Source of the DNA: JBJHDF01 sp050486405
GTDB lineage: Bacteria > Pseudomonadota > Gammaproteobacteria > Pseudomonadales > Cellvibrionaceae
Assembly (NCBI GenBank): GCA_050486405.1
Contig: JBJHDF010000011.1
Location: 1 to 64,000, forward strand
Reading direction: 5' to 3'
DNA length: 64,000 nt
Within the stretch, counting starts at the first letter, position 1, and every line of letters starts with the position of its first letter. Shown here piece by piece: positions 27,328 through 36,784 of the stretch. Below the pieces are notes generated by a model, which did not search any database, was not told where the DNA came from, and saw only the letters and a program-made list of their open reading frames with translations. The position numbers and the translations under genes were made by a program.

Positions 27328-29184
27328 ATGAATGCTATCGCCAGCACCTTCCGCCCCCTGCTGTTTCTCTTTGTCACACTACTGCTGGTGCTGACTGGCG
27401 GCCTGACCGACGCCGTTCACGCCGATAACAGCGCCCGCAATGGCGCCGAAATCAGCATGAGCAACGTGCCCGGCCGCAATACCACCAGCCTCAACGGTCT
27501 CTGGGACATCATTATCGACCCCCAGGACATCGGCAAGGGCGAGTGGGCGGCGGTATACAGGGAGCGCCAACCCCAGAGCAAAACCGATTTCGTGGAGTCC
27601 GGCTTTGACGGCGGCCCGCGCCTGCAGGTGCCTGGCGACTTCAACTCGCAGATGGTCGAACTCACCTACTACGAGGGCACTATCTGGTACCGGCGAAAAT
27701 TTGATTATGTCCCTTCGGATAAACGCCTGTATGTGCACTTTGGTGCTGTCAATTATCGCTCTTCCATCTACCTCAACGGCGAGCTGTTGGGGGAACACGA
27801 AGGCGGTTTTACGCCCTTTCAGATCGAATTGACCGACAAGGTAAAGCCGGGCACCAATTCCCTGCTGGTCCGCGCCAATAACGAACGTGTAGAGGACGGC
27901 ATTCCGGGGTTGGCCTTTGACTGGTTCAACTATGGCGGCATTACCCGCGACGTGGACCTGATCAGCGTACCGGCCACTTATATCCGCGATTACAAGGTTC
28001 AGCTTGCCCCCGGCAGCCTGAACGAAATCAGCGGCTGGGTGCAGTTGGACGGCAACAGCCTGCGTCAGCAGGTGCGCATCCGCATTCCCGAAGCCGGCAT
28101 CGACACAAGCGTTCGCACCGACCGAAACGGACGCGCCGAATTCCGCTTTCCCGCGGAGCTGACCCTCTGGTCGCCCGAAAACCCCAAACTCTACCAGGTG
28201 TCACTGGCCAGCGCGGATGACGCCATCAGCGAAGACATCGGCTTCCGGTCCATTGAAGTCAAGGGCAAGGAGATTCTGCTCAATGGCCAGCCGATTTTCC
28301 TGCGCGGCGTCAACATTCACGAAGAGATTCCGGAGCGTCAGGGACGGGCTTACTCGGAAGCCGATGCGCGCAAGCTTCTGGGTTGGGCCAAGGAGCTCAA
28401 CACCAACTTTGTGCGTCTGTCCCATTATCCGCACACCGAACATATGGTGCGCCTGGCCGACCGCCTGGGCCTGATGGTGTGGAGCGAGGTGCCGGTGTAT
28501 CAGCATATCGACTTTACCAGCCCGGTGATTCAGGAAAAAATGGATCTGATGATCCGTGAGATGATCAGCCGCGACAAGAACCGCAGCAGTGTCATCATCT
28601 GGAGTGCCGCCAACGAAACCTATCCTTCTCCCGAGCGCGATCAGGCTCTGGGGGAATTGGCGGCCCTGGTGCGCTCGCTGGATGACACCCGGCTGGTGGC
28701 GCAGGCCGCCAACATTTTTGCCTATCACGACGACCGCACGGAAGTTACCGACGCGCAGTTCAAGCATTTTGATATAGTGGCGGTGAACCAGTACTTCGGT
28801 TGGTATCGCCCCTGGCCCCGCGAGCGGGGCGTCATGAGATGGGTGTCGGAATTCGACAAGCCGCTGATCTTTTCCGAGTTTGGCGGCGAATCGCTGCTGG
28901 GCAACAACGTCGGCCCCGCAGACGCGGCCCACTCCTGGAGCGAGGAATACCACGCCCAGATTCACCGGGACCAGGTAAAGATGTTTGAATCCATGCCCGA
29001 ACTGCGCGGCGTGGTACCCTGGCTGCTGCTGGATTTCCGCTCCCCCGCGCGCATGCATCCGCTGCACCAGCAGGGCTGGAATCGCAAGGGGCTGTTGTCC
29101 GATCGGGGCCTGAAAAAGCAGGCCTGGTATATCATGCGCGACTACTACGACCGGGTTGAGGAGCAATGGGCAACCAACGACTGA
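27328..29184 (+). CDS. GH2 beta-glycosidase (beta-glucuronidase/galactosidase type)
   Basis: 618 residues with an N-terminal signal/anchor (about 10-32). Order: jelly-roll sugar-binding domain (about 50-215), Ig-like domain and TIM barrel. The acid/base is E430 in AANETYP and the nucleophile is E517 in FSEFGGE. The short length and overall pattern resemble beta-glucuronidases more than LacZ, but substrate is not certain. It is divergent from GH5 across an AT-rich 289-base promoter region. Confidence 0.9.
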   Translation: MNAIASTFRPLLFLFVTLLLVLTGGLTDAVHADNSARNGAEISMSNVPGRNTTSLNGLWDIIIDPQDIGKGEWAAVYRERQPQSKTDFVESGFDGGPRLQVPGDFNSQMVELTYYEGTIWYRRKFDYVPSDKRLYVHFGAVNYRSSIYLNGELLGEHEGGFTPFQIELTDKVKPGTNSLLVRANNERVEDGIPGLAFDWFNYGGITRDVDLISVPATYIRDYKVQLAPGSLNEISGWVQLDGNSLRQQVRIRIPEAGIDTSVRTDRNGRAEFRFPAELTLWSPENPKLYQVSLASADDAISEDIGFRSIEVKGKEILLNGQPIFLRGVNIHEEIPERQGRAYSEADARKLLGWAKELNTNFVRLSHYPHTEHMVRLADRLGLMVWSEVPVYQHIDFTSPVIQEKMDLMIREMISRDKNRSSVIIWSAANETYPSPERDQALGELAALVRSLDDTRLVAQAANIFAYHDDRTEVTDAQFKHFDIVAVNQYFGWYRPWPRERGVMRWVSEFDKPLIFSEFGGESLLGNNVGPADAAHSWSEEYHAQIHRDQVKMFESMPELRGVVPWLLLDFRSPARMHPLHQQGWNRKGLLSDRGLKKQAWYIMRDYYDRVEEQWATND

Positions 29185-29286
29185 TCTATAAGTAAATATC
29201 CGGGTTCAAAGAACCCGGGCTCTAACCGCTTCGCTCGGACCCCAGTAAGGGGGCTTATCGTTCCTATCACCTTGAGTGCCACCGAC

Positions 29287-29490
29287 GGAGGTTGGCGCAG
29301 TGCTTCCGGGACTCGCCGTGAACCCGGCCCCTACGCGCTCCCGGCGCTTCGGGGCACTTCCCACTTCCCTGTGGGTCGTCCATGGGGGCTCGAGCACAGC
29401 ATCCCTCGGCTTTGGCATCCTGCGTCGCCCTACCTCCTGCATCCATGCAGTCGTGCTGCGCACGGTCCCGGAAGCACTACCCCAACCTCC
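29287..29490. repeat. MITE-like inverted-repeat element 1
   Basis: Bounded by 26-base inverted repeats: 29287-29312 (GGAGGTTGG... end) and 29465-29490, 24 of 26 complementary. The interior holds a 56-base segment (29400-29455) that recurs inverted in element 2. Confidence 0.8.
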
Positions 29491-29555
29491 TTAAACAGTG
29501 TCACTTCGAACCTAAAAGAACAGAGCGCCAATGTTTCAGCCAGCCTTGAGGACAG

Positions 29556-29700
29556 GGAGGTTGGGAGCGTCTTTGGCAACCCTCGCGTCACGACTGCACG
29601 GATGCAGGAGGTAGAGCAACGCAGGAGCAGTTGCCGAGGGATGACGCGCGGGAGCTACACGGATGTATTCACCGCGTTTGCCAAAGGCGCTACCGACCTC
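29556..29700. repeat. MITE-like inverted-repeat element 2
   Basis: Bounded by inverted repeats 29556-29580 and 29676-29700, about 21 of 24 complementary and also starting with GGAGGTTGG. Segment 29589-29643 is the inverse of 29400-29455 (about 48 of 55 identical). The stem sequences differ from element 1 yet stay self-complementary. Confidence 0.78.
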
Positions 29701-29816
29701 ACTGGCCGACCAACTTAGTGGCACCCAAACCTGGCCACTAATCGTAACAGGCCGAGCCTGTCACTCATGACAACGTCCTAAGGACGCGGGTTTTCACGTT
29801 AAACTAAAAAAGTGCT

Positions 29817-31187
29817 TCACTTCCCGGGCTGATTTTTCACAGGCCGCTGCCAGTCCGGGAAGTGACGCTGTTTGCCGCGCGCCACCGCCAGTTCATCGTC
29901 CGGCACGTCGCGGGTGATGACCGAACCGGCACCCACGGTGGAACCGGCGCCCAGAGTCACCGGGGCCACCAGCGCCGTGTTGGAGCCAACAAAACAATTA
30001 TCGCCGATGCTGGTGTGGTGCTTGTTGACACCGTCGTAGTTGCAGGTAATGGTACCGGCACCGATGTTCACGTCCTTGCCCAACTCGCTGTCGCCGATAT
30101 AACTCAGGTGATTGACCTTGCTGCCGGCGCCGATGACGGCCTTCTTGATCTCCACAAAGTTGCCGATTCTGGCTCCTTCGGCCAGTTCCGTGCCCGGACG
30201 CAGGCGGGCGAAGGGGCCGATGTCGCAGTTTTCCGCCAGTTCAGCCTCTTCGATTATTGAGTTGGCCTTGATGCGGCTGTGAGCTCCGATACTGCAGTCT
30301 TTCAGCAGACAATTGGGGCCGACCTGAACGCCATCACCCAGCACCACCCGACCTTCGAAAACGCAGTTGATATCGATCACCACATCCCGACCGGCAATGA
30401 TTTCCCCCCGGCAATCAAAGCGCCGGGGATCCAGCAGGGTGACGCCGGCGGCCATCAGCCGCCGGGCCTGCATATACTGAAAGTGGCGCTCCTGTTCCGC
30501 CTGCTGCAGGCGGTTGTTGACGCCGAGAACCTCTTCCACCCCGTCCGGTTGCACCGCTGTCACGGCCACTCCCTCGCCCCGGGCCATAGCCACGGTGTCG
30601 GTGAGGTAGTACTCCCCCTGACTGTTGCCGCGCTCCAACCGGGGCAGCCAGCGCTGAAGCTGGGCACGGGTCACCGCCATAACGCCGGTGTTGATCTCGT
30701 TAATCAGGCGCTGTTCGGCGCTGGCGTCCCGATCCTCGACAATGGCGTCAACCTCGCCCCGGGAGTTGCGCACTATACGGCCATAGCCGCCGGGGTCGGG
30801 CAGGGTAACCGTGAGCAGCGCCATCTGCTGTTCCGACACAGTCGCCACCAGGCGCTTCAGGGTTTCCGCGCGAATCAGGGGCACATCGCCGTAGAGAATC
30901 AGTACCCGGGCGCCCTCGCGCAGCAACGGCAGTGCCTGCTGCACCGCGTGACCGGTGCCCAGCTGCTCCTGCTGCTGTACAAATTCAATGGCCTCGCCGG
31001 CAAAGCGCTCCCGCACCTGGTCGGCGCCGTGGCCCACCACCACCAGGGCGCGGGCGTCGGGCAGCTGCCGTGCAGCGTCCAGCACATGGGCCAGCATGGG
31101 TTTGCCGCCGATGGGATGCAGTACCTTGGGCAGGCTGGAGTGCATGCGGGTGCCTTGCCCCGCCGCCAGTATCACAATATCGAGCAT
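29817..31187 (-). CDS. glmU: Bifunctional GlcNAc-1-P uridyltransferase / GlcN-1-P acetyltransferase
   Basis: 456 residues from the ATG at 31187 (MLDIVILAAGQGTRM); an upstream extension to 31214 is unsupported. The N-terminal pyrophosphorylase carries the GxGTRM loop; the C-terminal half is a left-handed beta-helix acetyltransferase (HTSIGDNCFVGSNTALVAP). It makes UDP-GlcNAc. It follows atpC on the same strand behind a terminator. Confidence 0.97.
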   Translation of the reverse strand: MLDIVILAAGQGTRMHSSLPKVLHPIGGKPMLAHVLDAARQLPDARALVVVGHGADQVRERFAGEAIEFVQQQEQLGTGHAVQQALPLLREGARVLILYGDVPLIRAETLKRLVATVSEQQMALLTVTLPDPGGYGRIVRNSRGEVDAIVEDRDASAEQRLINEINTGVMAVTRAQLQRWLPRLERGNSQGEYYLTDTVAMARGEGVAVTAVQPDGVEEVLGVNNRLQQAEQERHFQYMQARRLMAAGVTLLDPRRFDCRGEIIAGRDVVIDINCVFEGRVVLGDGVQVGPNCLLKDCSIGAHSRIKANSIIEEAELAENCDIGPFARLRPGTELAEGARIGNFVEIKKAVIGAGSKVNHLSYIGDSELGKDVNIGAGTITCNYDGVNKHHTSIGDNCFVGSNTALVAPVTLGAGSTVGAGSVITRDVPDDELAVARGKQRHFPDWQRPVKNQPGK

Positions 31188-31224
31188 GTCGGTTCTCGCC
31201 AGATAATAAGCCACAAAAGAAAAA

Positions 31225-31242
31225 GGGCAGCCTATGCTACCC
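31225..31242 (-). terminator. Terminator of the ATP synthase operon
   Basis: On the minus strand GGGTAGC-ATAG-GCTGCCC forms a seven-pair stem with one G-U pair, followed by TTTTCTTTT. It lies between atpC and glmU. The other strand also ends in a T-run. Confidence 0.85.
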
Positions 31243-31289
31243 TTTTTATCGCCGTTTCGCCGCTGATGCTGCTTATTTGTCGGTACTCA

Positions 31290-31721
31290 CTACTTATTGG
31301 TACCCAGCTTCTTGCGAATGGACTGGATGGTGCGCAGTTGCGCCGCCGCTTCGGCCAACTGGATGGCTGCGCGGGAATAGTCGATCTCGCCGGACTGGTT
31401 GGCCAGCGCCTTCTGTGCCTGCTGCTGGGCTTCGAGAGCGGCCGCCTCGTCCATGTCATCGGCGCGCAGGGCCGTGTCCGCCAGCACCGTGACATGGTAC
31501 GGCTGGACTTCCAGGTAGCCGCCGGAAACGTAGTAGATCTCCTCGTCGCCGCCGGGTCTGACCACGCGAATGGAGCCCGGCTCCAGAGCGGTGAGCAGCG
31601 GCGCGTGACCGTAGATGACGCCCATGGGGCCCTCGGTACCGGGCACAACCACCATCTCCACGAGACCGGAGAAAATCTCCTGCTCGGCGCTGACGATATC
31701 GCAGTGGACCGTCATGGCCAT
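31290..31721 (-). CDS. atpC: ATP synthase F1 epsilon subunit
   Basis: 143 residues: N-terminal beta-sandwich (CDIVSAEQEIFSG...GPMGVIYGHAPLLTAL) and a C-terminal helical hairpin that can inhibit hydrolysis. It forms part of the rotor stalk. Last gene of the operon, 18 bases after atpD. Confidence 0.96.
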   Translation of the reverse strand: MAMTVHCDIVSAEQEIFSGLVEMVVVPGTEGPMGVIYGHAPLLTALEPGSIRVVRPGGDEEIYYVSGGYLEVQPYHVTVLADTALRADDMDEAAALEAQQQAQKALANQSGEIDYSRAAIQLAEAAAQLRTIQSIRKKLGTNK

Positions 31722-31739
31722 AAATTACCCCTCAGCTGT

Positions 31740-33119
31740 TTACTTGACCTTGGCCGCTTTTTCCACGGCTTCGTCGATGCTGCCCACCATGTAGAAGGCC
31801 TGCTCCGGCAGGTGATCATACTCGCCGGCGAGGATGCCCTTGAAGCCGCGAATGGTTTCCTTCAGGGACACATACTTGCCCGGTGAACCGGTGAAGACTT
31901 CCGCCACATGGAAAGGCTGGGACAGGAAGCGCTCGATTTTCCGCGCCCGGGCCACGGTCTGCTTGTCTTCCTCAGACAGTTCGTCCATACCCAGGATGGC
32001 GATGATGTCCTTCAGTTCCTTGAAGCGCTGCAGTACCGTCTGCACACCGCGCGCCACTTCGTAGTGTTCCTGGCCAATGATCAGCGGATCCAGCTGGCGG
32101 GACGTGGAGTCCAGCGGATCGATGGCCGGGTAGATACCCTTGGCGGCGATGTCCCGGCTAAGCACCACGGTGGAGTCCAGGTGCGCGAAGGTGGTGGCCG
32201 GCGACGGGTCGGTGAGGTCGTCCGCCGGTACGTACACCGCCTGCACCGAGGTGATGGAGCCGGTCTTGGTGGAGGTGATGCGCTCCTGCAGCACACCCAT
32301 TTCCTCGGCCAGGGTCGGCTGGTAACCCACCGCCGACGGCATACGGCCGAGCAGGGCGGACACTTCGGTACCGGCCAGGGTGTAGCGGTAGATATTGTCG
32401 ACGAACAGCAGTACGTCCTTGCCTTCGTCGCGGAATTTTTCCGCCATGGTCAGGCCGGTCAGGGCCACGCGCAGGCGGTTGCCCGGCGGCTCGTTCATCT
32501 GGCCGTAGACCATGGCCACCTTGTCCACCACCTTGGAGTCGGTCATTTCGTGGTAGAAGTCGTTGCCTTCCCGGGTGCGCTCGCCCACACCGGCAAACAC
32601 CGACAGGCCGCTGTGCTCCTTGGCGATGTTGTTGATCAGCTCCATCATGTTCACGGTCTTGCCCACACCGGCGCCGCCGAACAGGCCTACCTTGCCGCCC
32701 TTGGCAAAAGGGCAGACCAGGTCGATAACCTTGATGCCGGTTTCCAGCAGTTCGTTGGAGGCGGACAGTTCTTCGTAGGCGGGCGCCTTGCGGTGAATCT
32801 GCATGCGCTCCTTTTCACCCACCGGGCCGGCCTCGTCGATGGGGTTGCCCAGTACGTCCATAATGCGACCCAGGGTCTCCTTGCCCACCGGAACCTTGAT
32901 GGGTTCGTTGGTGTTGGTGACGTCCAGACCGCGACGCAGACCTTCGGAGGAACCCAGTGCAATGGTGCGAACCACACCGTCACCCAGCTGCTGTTGTACT
33001 TCCAGGGTCAGGTTGCTCTCGCTCACTGTCAGTGCATCATAAACTTGCGGTACGGCATCGCGGGGAAACTCCACGTCGATGACGGCACCGATAATCTGTA
33101 CGATACGTCCGCTACTCAT
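31740..33119 (-). CDS. atpD: ATP synthase F1 beta subunit
   Basis: 459 residues, full length. The Walker A loop GGAGVGKTVNMMEL (about 150-163), the catalytic GERTREGNDFYHEM segment and the DELSEEDKQTV (DELSEED) regulatory motif are all intact. It carries the catalytic nucleotide sites. Confidence 0.98.
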   Translation of the reverse strand: MSSGRIVQIIGAVIDVEFPRDAVPQVYDALTVSESNLTLEVQQQLGDGVVRTIALGSSEGLRRGLDVTNTNEPIKVPVGKETLGRIMDVLGNPIDEAGPVGEKERMQIHRKAPAYEELSASNELLETGIKVIDLVCPFAKGGKVGLFGGAGVGKTVNMMELINNIAKEHSGLSVFAGVGERTREGNDFYHEMTDSKVVDKVAMVYGQMNEPPGNRLRVALTGLTMAEKFRDEGKDVLLFVDNIYRYTLAGTEVSALLGRMPSAVGYQPTLAEEMGVLQERITSTKTGSITSVQAVYVPADDLTDPSPATTFAHLDSTVVLSRDIAAKGIYPAIDPLDSTSRQLDPLIIGQEHYEVARGVQTVLQRFKELKDIIAILGMDELSEEDKQTVARARKIERFLSQPFHVAEVFTGSPGKYVSLKETIRGFKGILAGEYDHLPEQAFYMVGSIDEAVEKAAKVK

Positions 33120-33237
33120 TTCCGGTTCCTCTTTCTAAAGCTGTTACGCTTCTGAAGGTTTAAAAGCAAAATTCTGTTGTGGTGCGGCCTGTTGTTACAA
33201 GCCGCTACGGCCTCATTTTTTACGAGCCGCCGCAGCG

Positions 33238-34104
33238 CTATTGCGAAACCGCCGCGGCGCCACCCACAATTTCCGAAAGCTCCTGGGTGATGGCCGCCTG
33301 CCGCGCCTTGTTGTAGACCAGTTGCAGGCCATCGATCAGTTCGCCGGCGTTATCGGTGGCGCTCTTCATGGCAATCATGCGCGCCGCCTGTTCGCAGGCA
33401 CTGTTTTCCACTACCGCCTGATACACCTGGGACTCGATATAACGCACCAGCAGACCGTTCAGCAGTTGCTCGGCATTGGGTTCGTAGATGTAATCCCAGT
33501 GGTGCTTCAGGCGCTCGTCGCCTTCGGGCAACAGCGGCAGCACCTGGCGAATCACCGGACTCTGGGTCATGGTGTTGACGAACTCGTTGCTGGCCAGGTA
33601 CAGCTTGTCGATGGTGCCGTTGGCAAAGGCATCCAGCATCACTTTCACGCTGCCGATCAGGTCCGACACCGAAGGTGATTCGCCCAGATCACGCACCGAC
33701 GCCACTATGTTGCCGCCGTAGCTGTTGAAGAATGCCGCCGCCTTGGCGCCGATCAGACACAGGTCGATGGCCACGCCCTGATCCGACCAGGCTTTCATTT
33801 CCTTGAGCGCCACCTTGAACAGATTGATGTTCAAACCGCCGCACAGACCCCGGTCGGTGGACACCAGCACATAGCCCACCCGCTTGACCTCACGCTCCTG
33901 CAAATACAGGTGCTGGTGTTCGGGGTTGGCGTTGGCCAGATGACCCACCACCGCGCGCATGCGCGTAGCGTAGGGCTTGCCCACCGCCATGCGCTCCTGG
34001 GCCCGCCGCATTTTACTGGCGGCCACCATCTCCATGGCGCTGGTGATTTTCTGGGTGCTCTTGATACTCGAGATCTGCGTTCGAATCTCTTTTGCGCCTG
34101 CCAT
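33238..34104 (-). CDS. atpG: ATP synthase F1 gamma subunit
   Basis: 288 residues. N-terminal MAGAKEIRTQISSIKSTQKI and the C-terminal helix ending in LVYNKARQAAITQELSEIV match the rotating shaft subunit. It sits between atpA and atpD, with about 118 bases before atpD. Confidence 0.97.
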   Translation of the reverse strand: MAGAKEIRTQISSIKSTQKITSAMEMVAASKMRRAQERMAVGKPYATRMRAVVGHLANANPEHQHLYLQEREVKRVGYVLVSTDRGLCGGLNINLFKVALKEMKAWSDQGVAIDLCLIGAKAAAFFNSYGGNIVASVRDLGESPSVSDLIGSVKVMLDAFANGTIDKLYLASNEFVNTMTQSPVIRQVLPLLPEGDERLKHHWDYIYEPNAEQLLNGLLVRYIESQVYQAVVENSACEQAARMIAMKSATDNAGELIDGLQLVYNKARQAAITQELSEIVGGAAAVSQ

Positions 34105-34141
34105 TACTCCGCCCTCAGGGGTTGTGCCACACCGTTACCGA

Positions 34142-35686
34142 TTACCAGGTCTGGGTCGACTTGAACTTGTCCAGCAATTCCTTGAACTTGCCTTCGATCT
34201 CGTCGTTCCAGTTGCCGCTGTCGTTGATGGATTTCATCAGATCGGCGTATTCACTGGCGGCGTAGGACAGCAGGGACGCTTCGAAATCGCGTACCTTTTT
34301 CACTTCCACATCCTTGAGGTGCCCTTCGTTGGCCGCGTAGAGCACCAGACCCATCTGGGCAATGCTCAGGGGTGAGTACTGGTTCTGCTTCATCAGTTCG
34401 GTGACGCGCTCACCGTGGTCCAGCTGGGCCTTGGTGGCTTCGTCCAGATCCGAGGCAAACTGCGAGAAAGCCGCCAACTCGCGGTACTGGGCCAGGGCGG
34501 TACGAATACCACCGGACAGTTTTTTGATGATTTTGGTCTGGGCCGCACCGCCCACCCGGGAAACCGAGATGCCGGCGTTCATGGCCGGGCGAATACCGGC
34601 GTTGAACATGGAGGCTTCCAGGAAGATCTGACCATCGGTAATGGAGATCACGTTGGTGGGTACGAACGCGGACACGTCACCGGCCTGGGTTTCAATGATG
34701 GGTAGGGCGGTGAGTGAACCGGTCTTGCCCTTCACCTTGCCCTCGGTGAATTTTTCCACGTACTCCTCGCTGACGCGCGCGGCGCGCTCCAGCAGACGCG
34801 AATGCAGATAGAAAACGTCACCGGGGTAGGCTTCGCGGCCCGGCGGACGACGCAGCAGCAGGGAGATCTGGCGGTAGGCCCACGCCTGCTTGGTCAGGTC
34901 GTCGTAGATGATCAGTGCGTCTTGGCCTCGGTCGCGGTAGTACTCACCGATGGTGCAACCGGCAAAGGGCGCCAGAAACTGCATGGACGCCGGATCGGAA
35001 GCGGTGGCGGCAATAACGATGGTGTGATCCATGGCGCCGTGCTCTTCCAGTTTGCGCACCACGGCGGCAATGGAGGAAGCCTTCTGGCCGATGGCCACAT
35101 AGATACATTTGATGCCGGAATTTTTCTGGTTGATGATGGCGTCCACGGCGATGGCGGTCTTGCCGATCTGGCGGTCGCCGATAATCAGCTCCCGCTGACC
35201 GCGACCGATGGGCACCATGGAGTCCACGGCTTTCAAACCGATCTGCACCGGCTGGTCAACGGATTTCCGCCAGATGACACCCGGCGCCACTTTCTCGATG
35301 GCGTCGGTCTGCTCGGCCTTGATGGCGCCCTTGCCGTCGATGGGGTTACCCAGGGCGTCGATGACGCGACCTTCCAGCGCCGGGCCCACCGGTACTTCCA
35401 GGATACGTCCGGTACACTTACAGCTTTGCCCTTCGGCAATGCCCAGATAGTCGCCGAGAATCACGGCGCCCACGGAGTCGCGCTCGAGGTTCAGGGCCAT
35501 ACCGAAGCGGCCGCCTTCGAACTCGATCATTTCCCCGTACATCACGTCCATCAGACCGTGAATGCGCACAATACCGTCGGATACGGATACCACTGTGCCC
35601 ACCTGGCGGGCTTCGGCGGACACATCGAGCTGCTCGATGCGCTGCTTGATAATTTCGCTAATCTCGGATGGATTCAGCTGCTGCAT
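34142..35686 (-). CDS. atpA: ATP synthase F1 alpha subunit
   Basis: 514 residues from the ATG at 35686 (MQQLNPSEISEIIKQRIEQL). A frame running further to 35824 overlaps atpH and is not used. It has the GDRQIGKTA Walker A loop and the SVSRVGGAAQ arginine-finger segment. Non-catalytic partner of beta. Confidence 0.98.
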   Translation of the reverse strand: MQQLNPSEISEIIKQRIEQLDVSAEARQVGTVVSVSDGIVRIHGLMDVMYGEMIEFEGGRFGMALNLERDSVGAVILGDYLGIAEGQSCKCTGRILEVPVGPALEGRVIDALGNPIDGKGAIKAEQTDAIEKVAPGVIWRKSVDQPVQIGLKAVDSMVPIGRGQRELIIGDRQIGKTAIAVDAIINQKNSGIKCIYVAIGQKASSIAAVVRKLEEHGAMDHTIVIAATASDPASMQFLAPFAGCTIGEYYRDRGQDALIIYDDLTKQAWAYRQISLLLRRPPGREAYPGDVFYLHSRLLERAARVSEEYVEKFTEGKVKGKTGSLTALPIIETQAGDVSAFVPTNVISITDGQIFLEASMFNAGIRPAMNAGISVSRVGGAAQTKIIKKLSGGIRTALAQYRELAAFSQFASDLDEATKAQLDHGERVTELMKQNQYSPLSIAQMGLVLYAANEGHLKDVEVKKVRDFEASLLSYAASEYADLMKSINDSGNWNDEIEGKFKELLDKFKSTQTW

Positions 35687-35702
35687 GCTTTGTTCCTCAA
35701 TC

Positions 35703-36239
35703 CTACGAATTGATTGCTTTGGCGAGTTTTTCCAGACGACCGCGCATGGAGCCGTCGATGACCAGGTCACCCGCCTTGATGATGACGCCTGCCAGCAGTC
35801 GCTTGTCGACTTCTGATCGGACATTGACCTTGCGCGCCAGTTTGGTGGACAGCGCCCGGGAGAGTTTTTCTTCCGCGCCCTGATCCAGCGCCATAGCGGT
35901 GGTCAGTTCCACGTCTACCGCCTGTTCGTGCCGCGTCTTCAGCTCTTCGAAGAGCTGCGCGATCTGCGGCAACAGCCACAGACGCTTGTTACGCGCCAAC
36001 AACTTCAAGAAGTTCTGCACCTTGCCCGTCAGCGCATCGCCGGCCACGCCGATAAGAATGTCCACCTGCTCGTCGCCGGAGTGTGCGGGCGACTTGATGA
36101 CCTTGGCCAGGGTCTCTTCCTGACTCAGCGCCGCCAACAGTGCCAGTTGTGTGGACCAACCGGCCAGGTCCTGTGCCTGCAGCGCGTACTCAAAGGCCGC
36201 CTTGGCGTAGGGTCTGGCGAATGTGTGAAGTTCAGCCAC
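35703..36239 (-). CDS. atpH: ATP synthase F1 delta subunit
   Basis: 178 residues. N-terminal helical bundle (ARPYAKAAFEYAL) and the C-terminal conserved DKRLLAGVIIKAGDLVIDGS segment identify the peripheral-stalk connector (OSCP homologue). It lies 16 bases before atpA. Confidence 0.96.
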   Translation of the reverse strand: MAELHTFARPYAKAAFEYALQAQDLAGWSTQLALLAALSQEETLAKVIKSPAHSGDEQVDILIGVAGDALTGKVQNFLKLLARNKRLWLLPQIAQLFEELKTRHEQAVDVELTTAMALDQGAEEKLSRALSTKLARKVNVRSEVDKRLLAGVIIKAGDLVIDGSMRGRLEKLAKAINS

Positions 36240-36251
36240 GGTAGACCTCGT

Positions 36252-36722
36252 TTAAAGATTGGCGGCCAATTTGTCGATCATGGCCTTGTGCGTGGATTCA
36301 TCAACTGAACTTTCCAGCACTTTTTCGGCGCCCGCCACTACCAGCGTGGCCAGTTGACCGCGCAGTTTTTCCCGCACGCGCTCCAGCTCCTGCTCCACGT
36401 CCGCCTGAGCGGCCTGACGGATGCGTTCGGCTTCGGCGCGGGCCTGCTCTTTGGCTTCGTCGACAATCTGCGCACCGCGCTTGTTGGCGGCGTCGATCAG
36501 GCCCGTCGCTTCCTGCTTGGCTTCGCGCAGGATTTTGCTGGCCCTTTCCTGCGCCAACTCCAGATCCCGGCCAGCCCGATCCGCCGATGCCAGTCCTTCG
36601 GCAATTCTCTTCTGGCGCTCCTCAATGGCGCCCATCAGCGGTGGCCAGACGTACTTGGCGCAGAACCAAACGAAGATGGCAAAGGCGACCATTTGTCCGA
36701 TGAAGGTTAAATTGAAATTCAC
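36252..36722 (-). CDS. atpF: ATP synthase Fo b subunit
   Basis: 156 residues: one N-terminal membrane helix (about 5-25, TFIGQMVAFAIFVWFCAKYVW) and a long charged coiled coil rich in Ala, Arg and Glu. It dimerises as the peripheral stalk. It follows atpE. Confidence 0.96.
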   Translation of the reverse strand: MNFNLTFIGQMVAFAIFVWFCAKYVWPPLMGAIEERQKRIAEGLASADRAGRDLELAQERASKILREAKQEATGLIDAANKRGAQIVDEAKEQARAEAERIRQAAQADVEQELERVREKLRGQLATLVVAGAEKVLESSVDESTHKAMIDKLAANL

Positions 36723-36784
36723 GACCTTACCTCGTCTTCAAGTGGGTTGCGCATGACTGTGGTTTACCGCTCGGGGAAAACCCG

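Larger units (their letters stand above)
29185..29816. other. Non-coding stretch between GH2 and glmU
   Basis: No credible gene. It starts with a perfect hairpin (CCGGGTTC-AAA-GAACCCGG, 29200-29218) without a T-run, perhaps ending GH2 transcription. Two inverted-repeat elements (29287-29490 and 29556-29700) follow. A short hairpin CGTCC-TAA-GGACG near 29772 and AT-rich sequence lead into the glmU end. Short frames here read through the repeats and match nothing. Confidence 0.75.

Noticed and set aside
29217..29740. CRISPR array or coding sequence in the repeat region
   Set aside because: Repeats are inverted and interleaved, not regularly spaced direct repeats; short frames there have no plausible protein composition.
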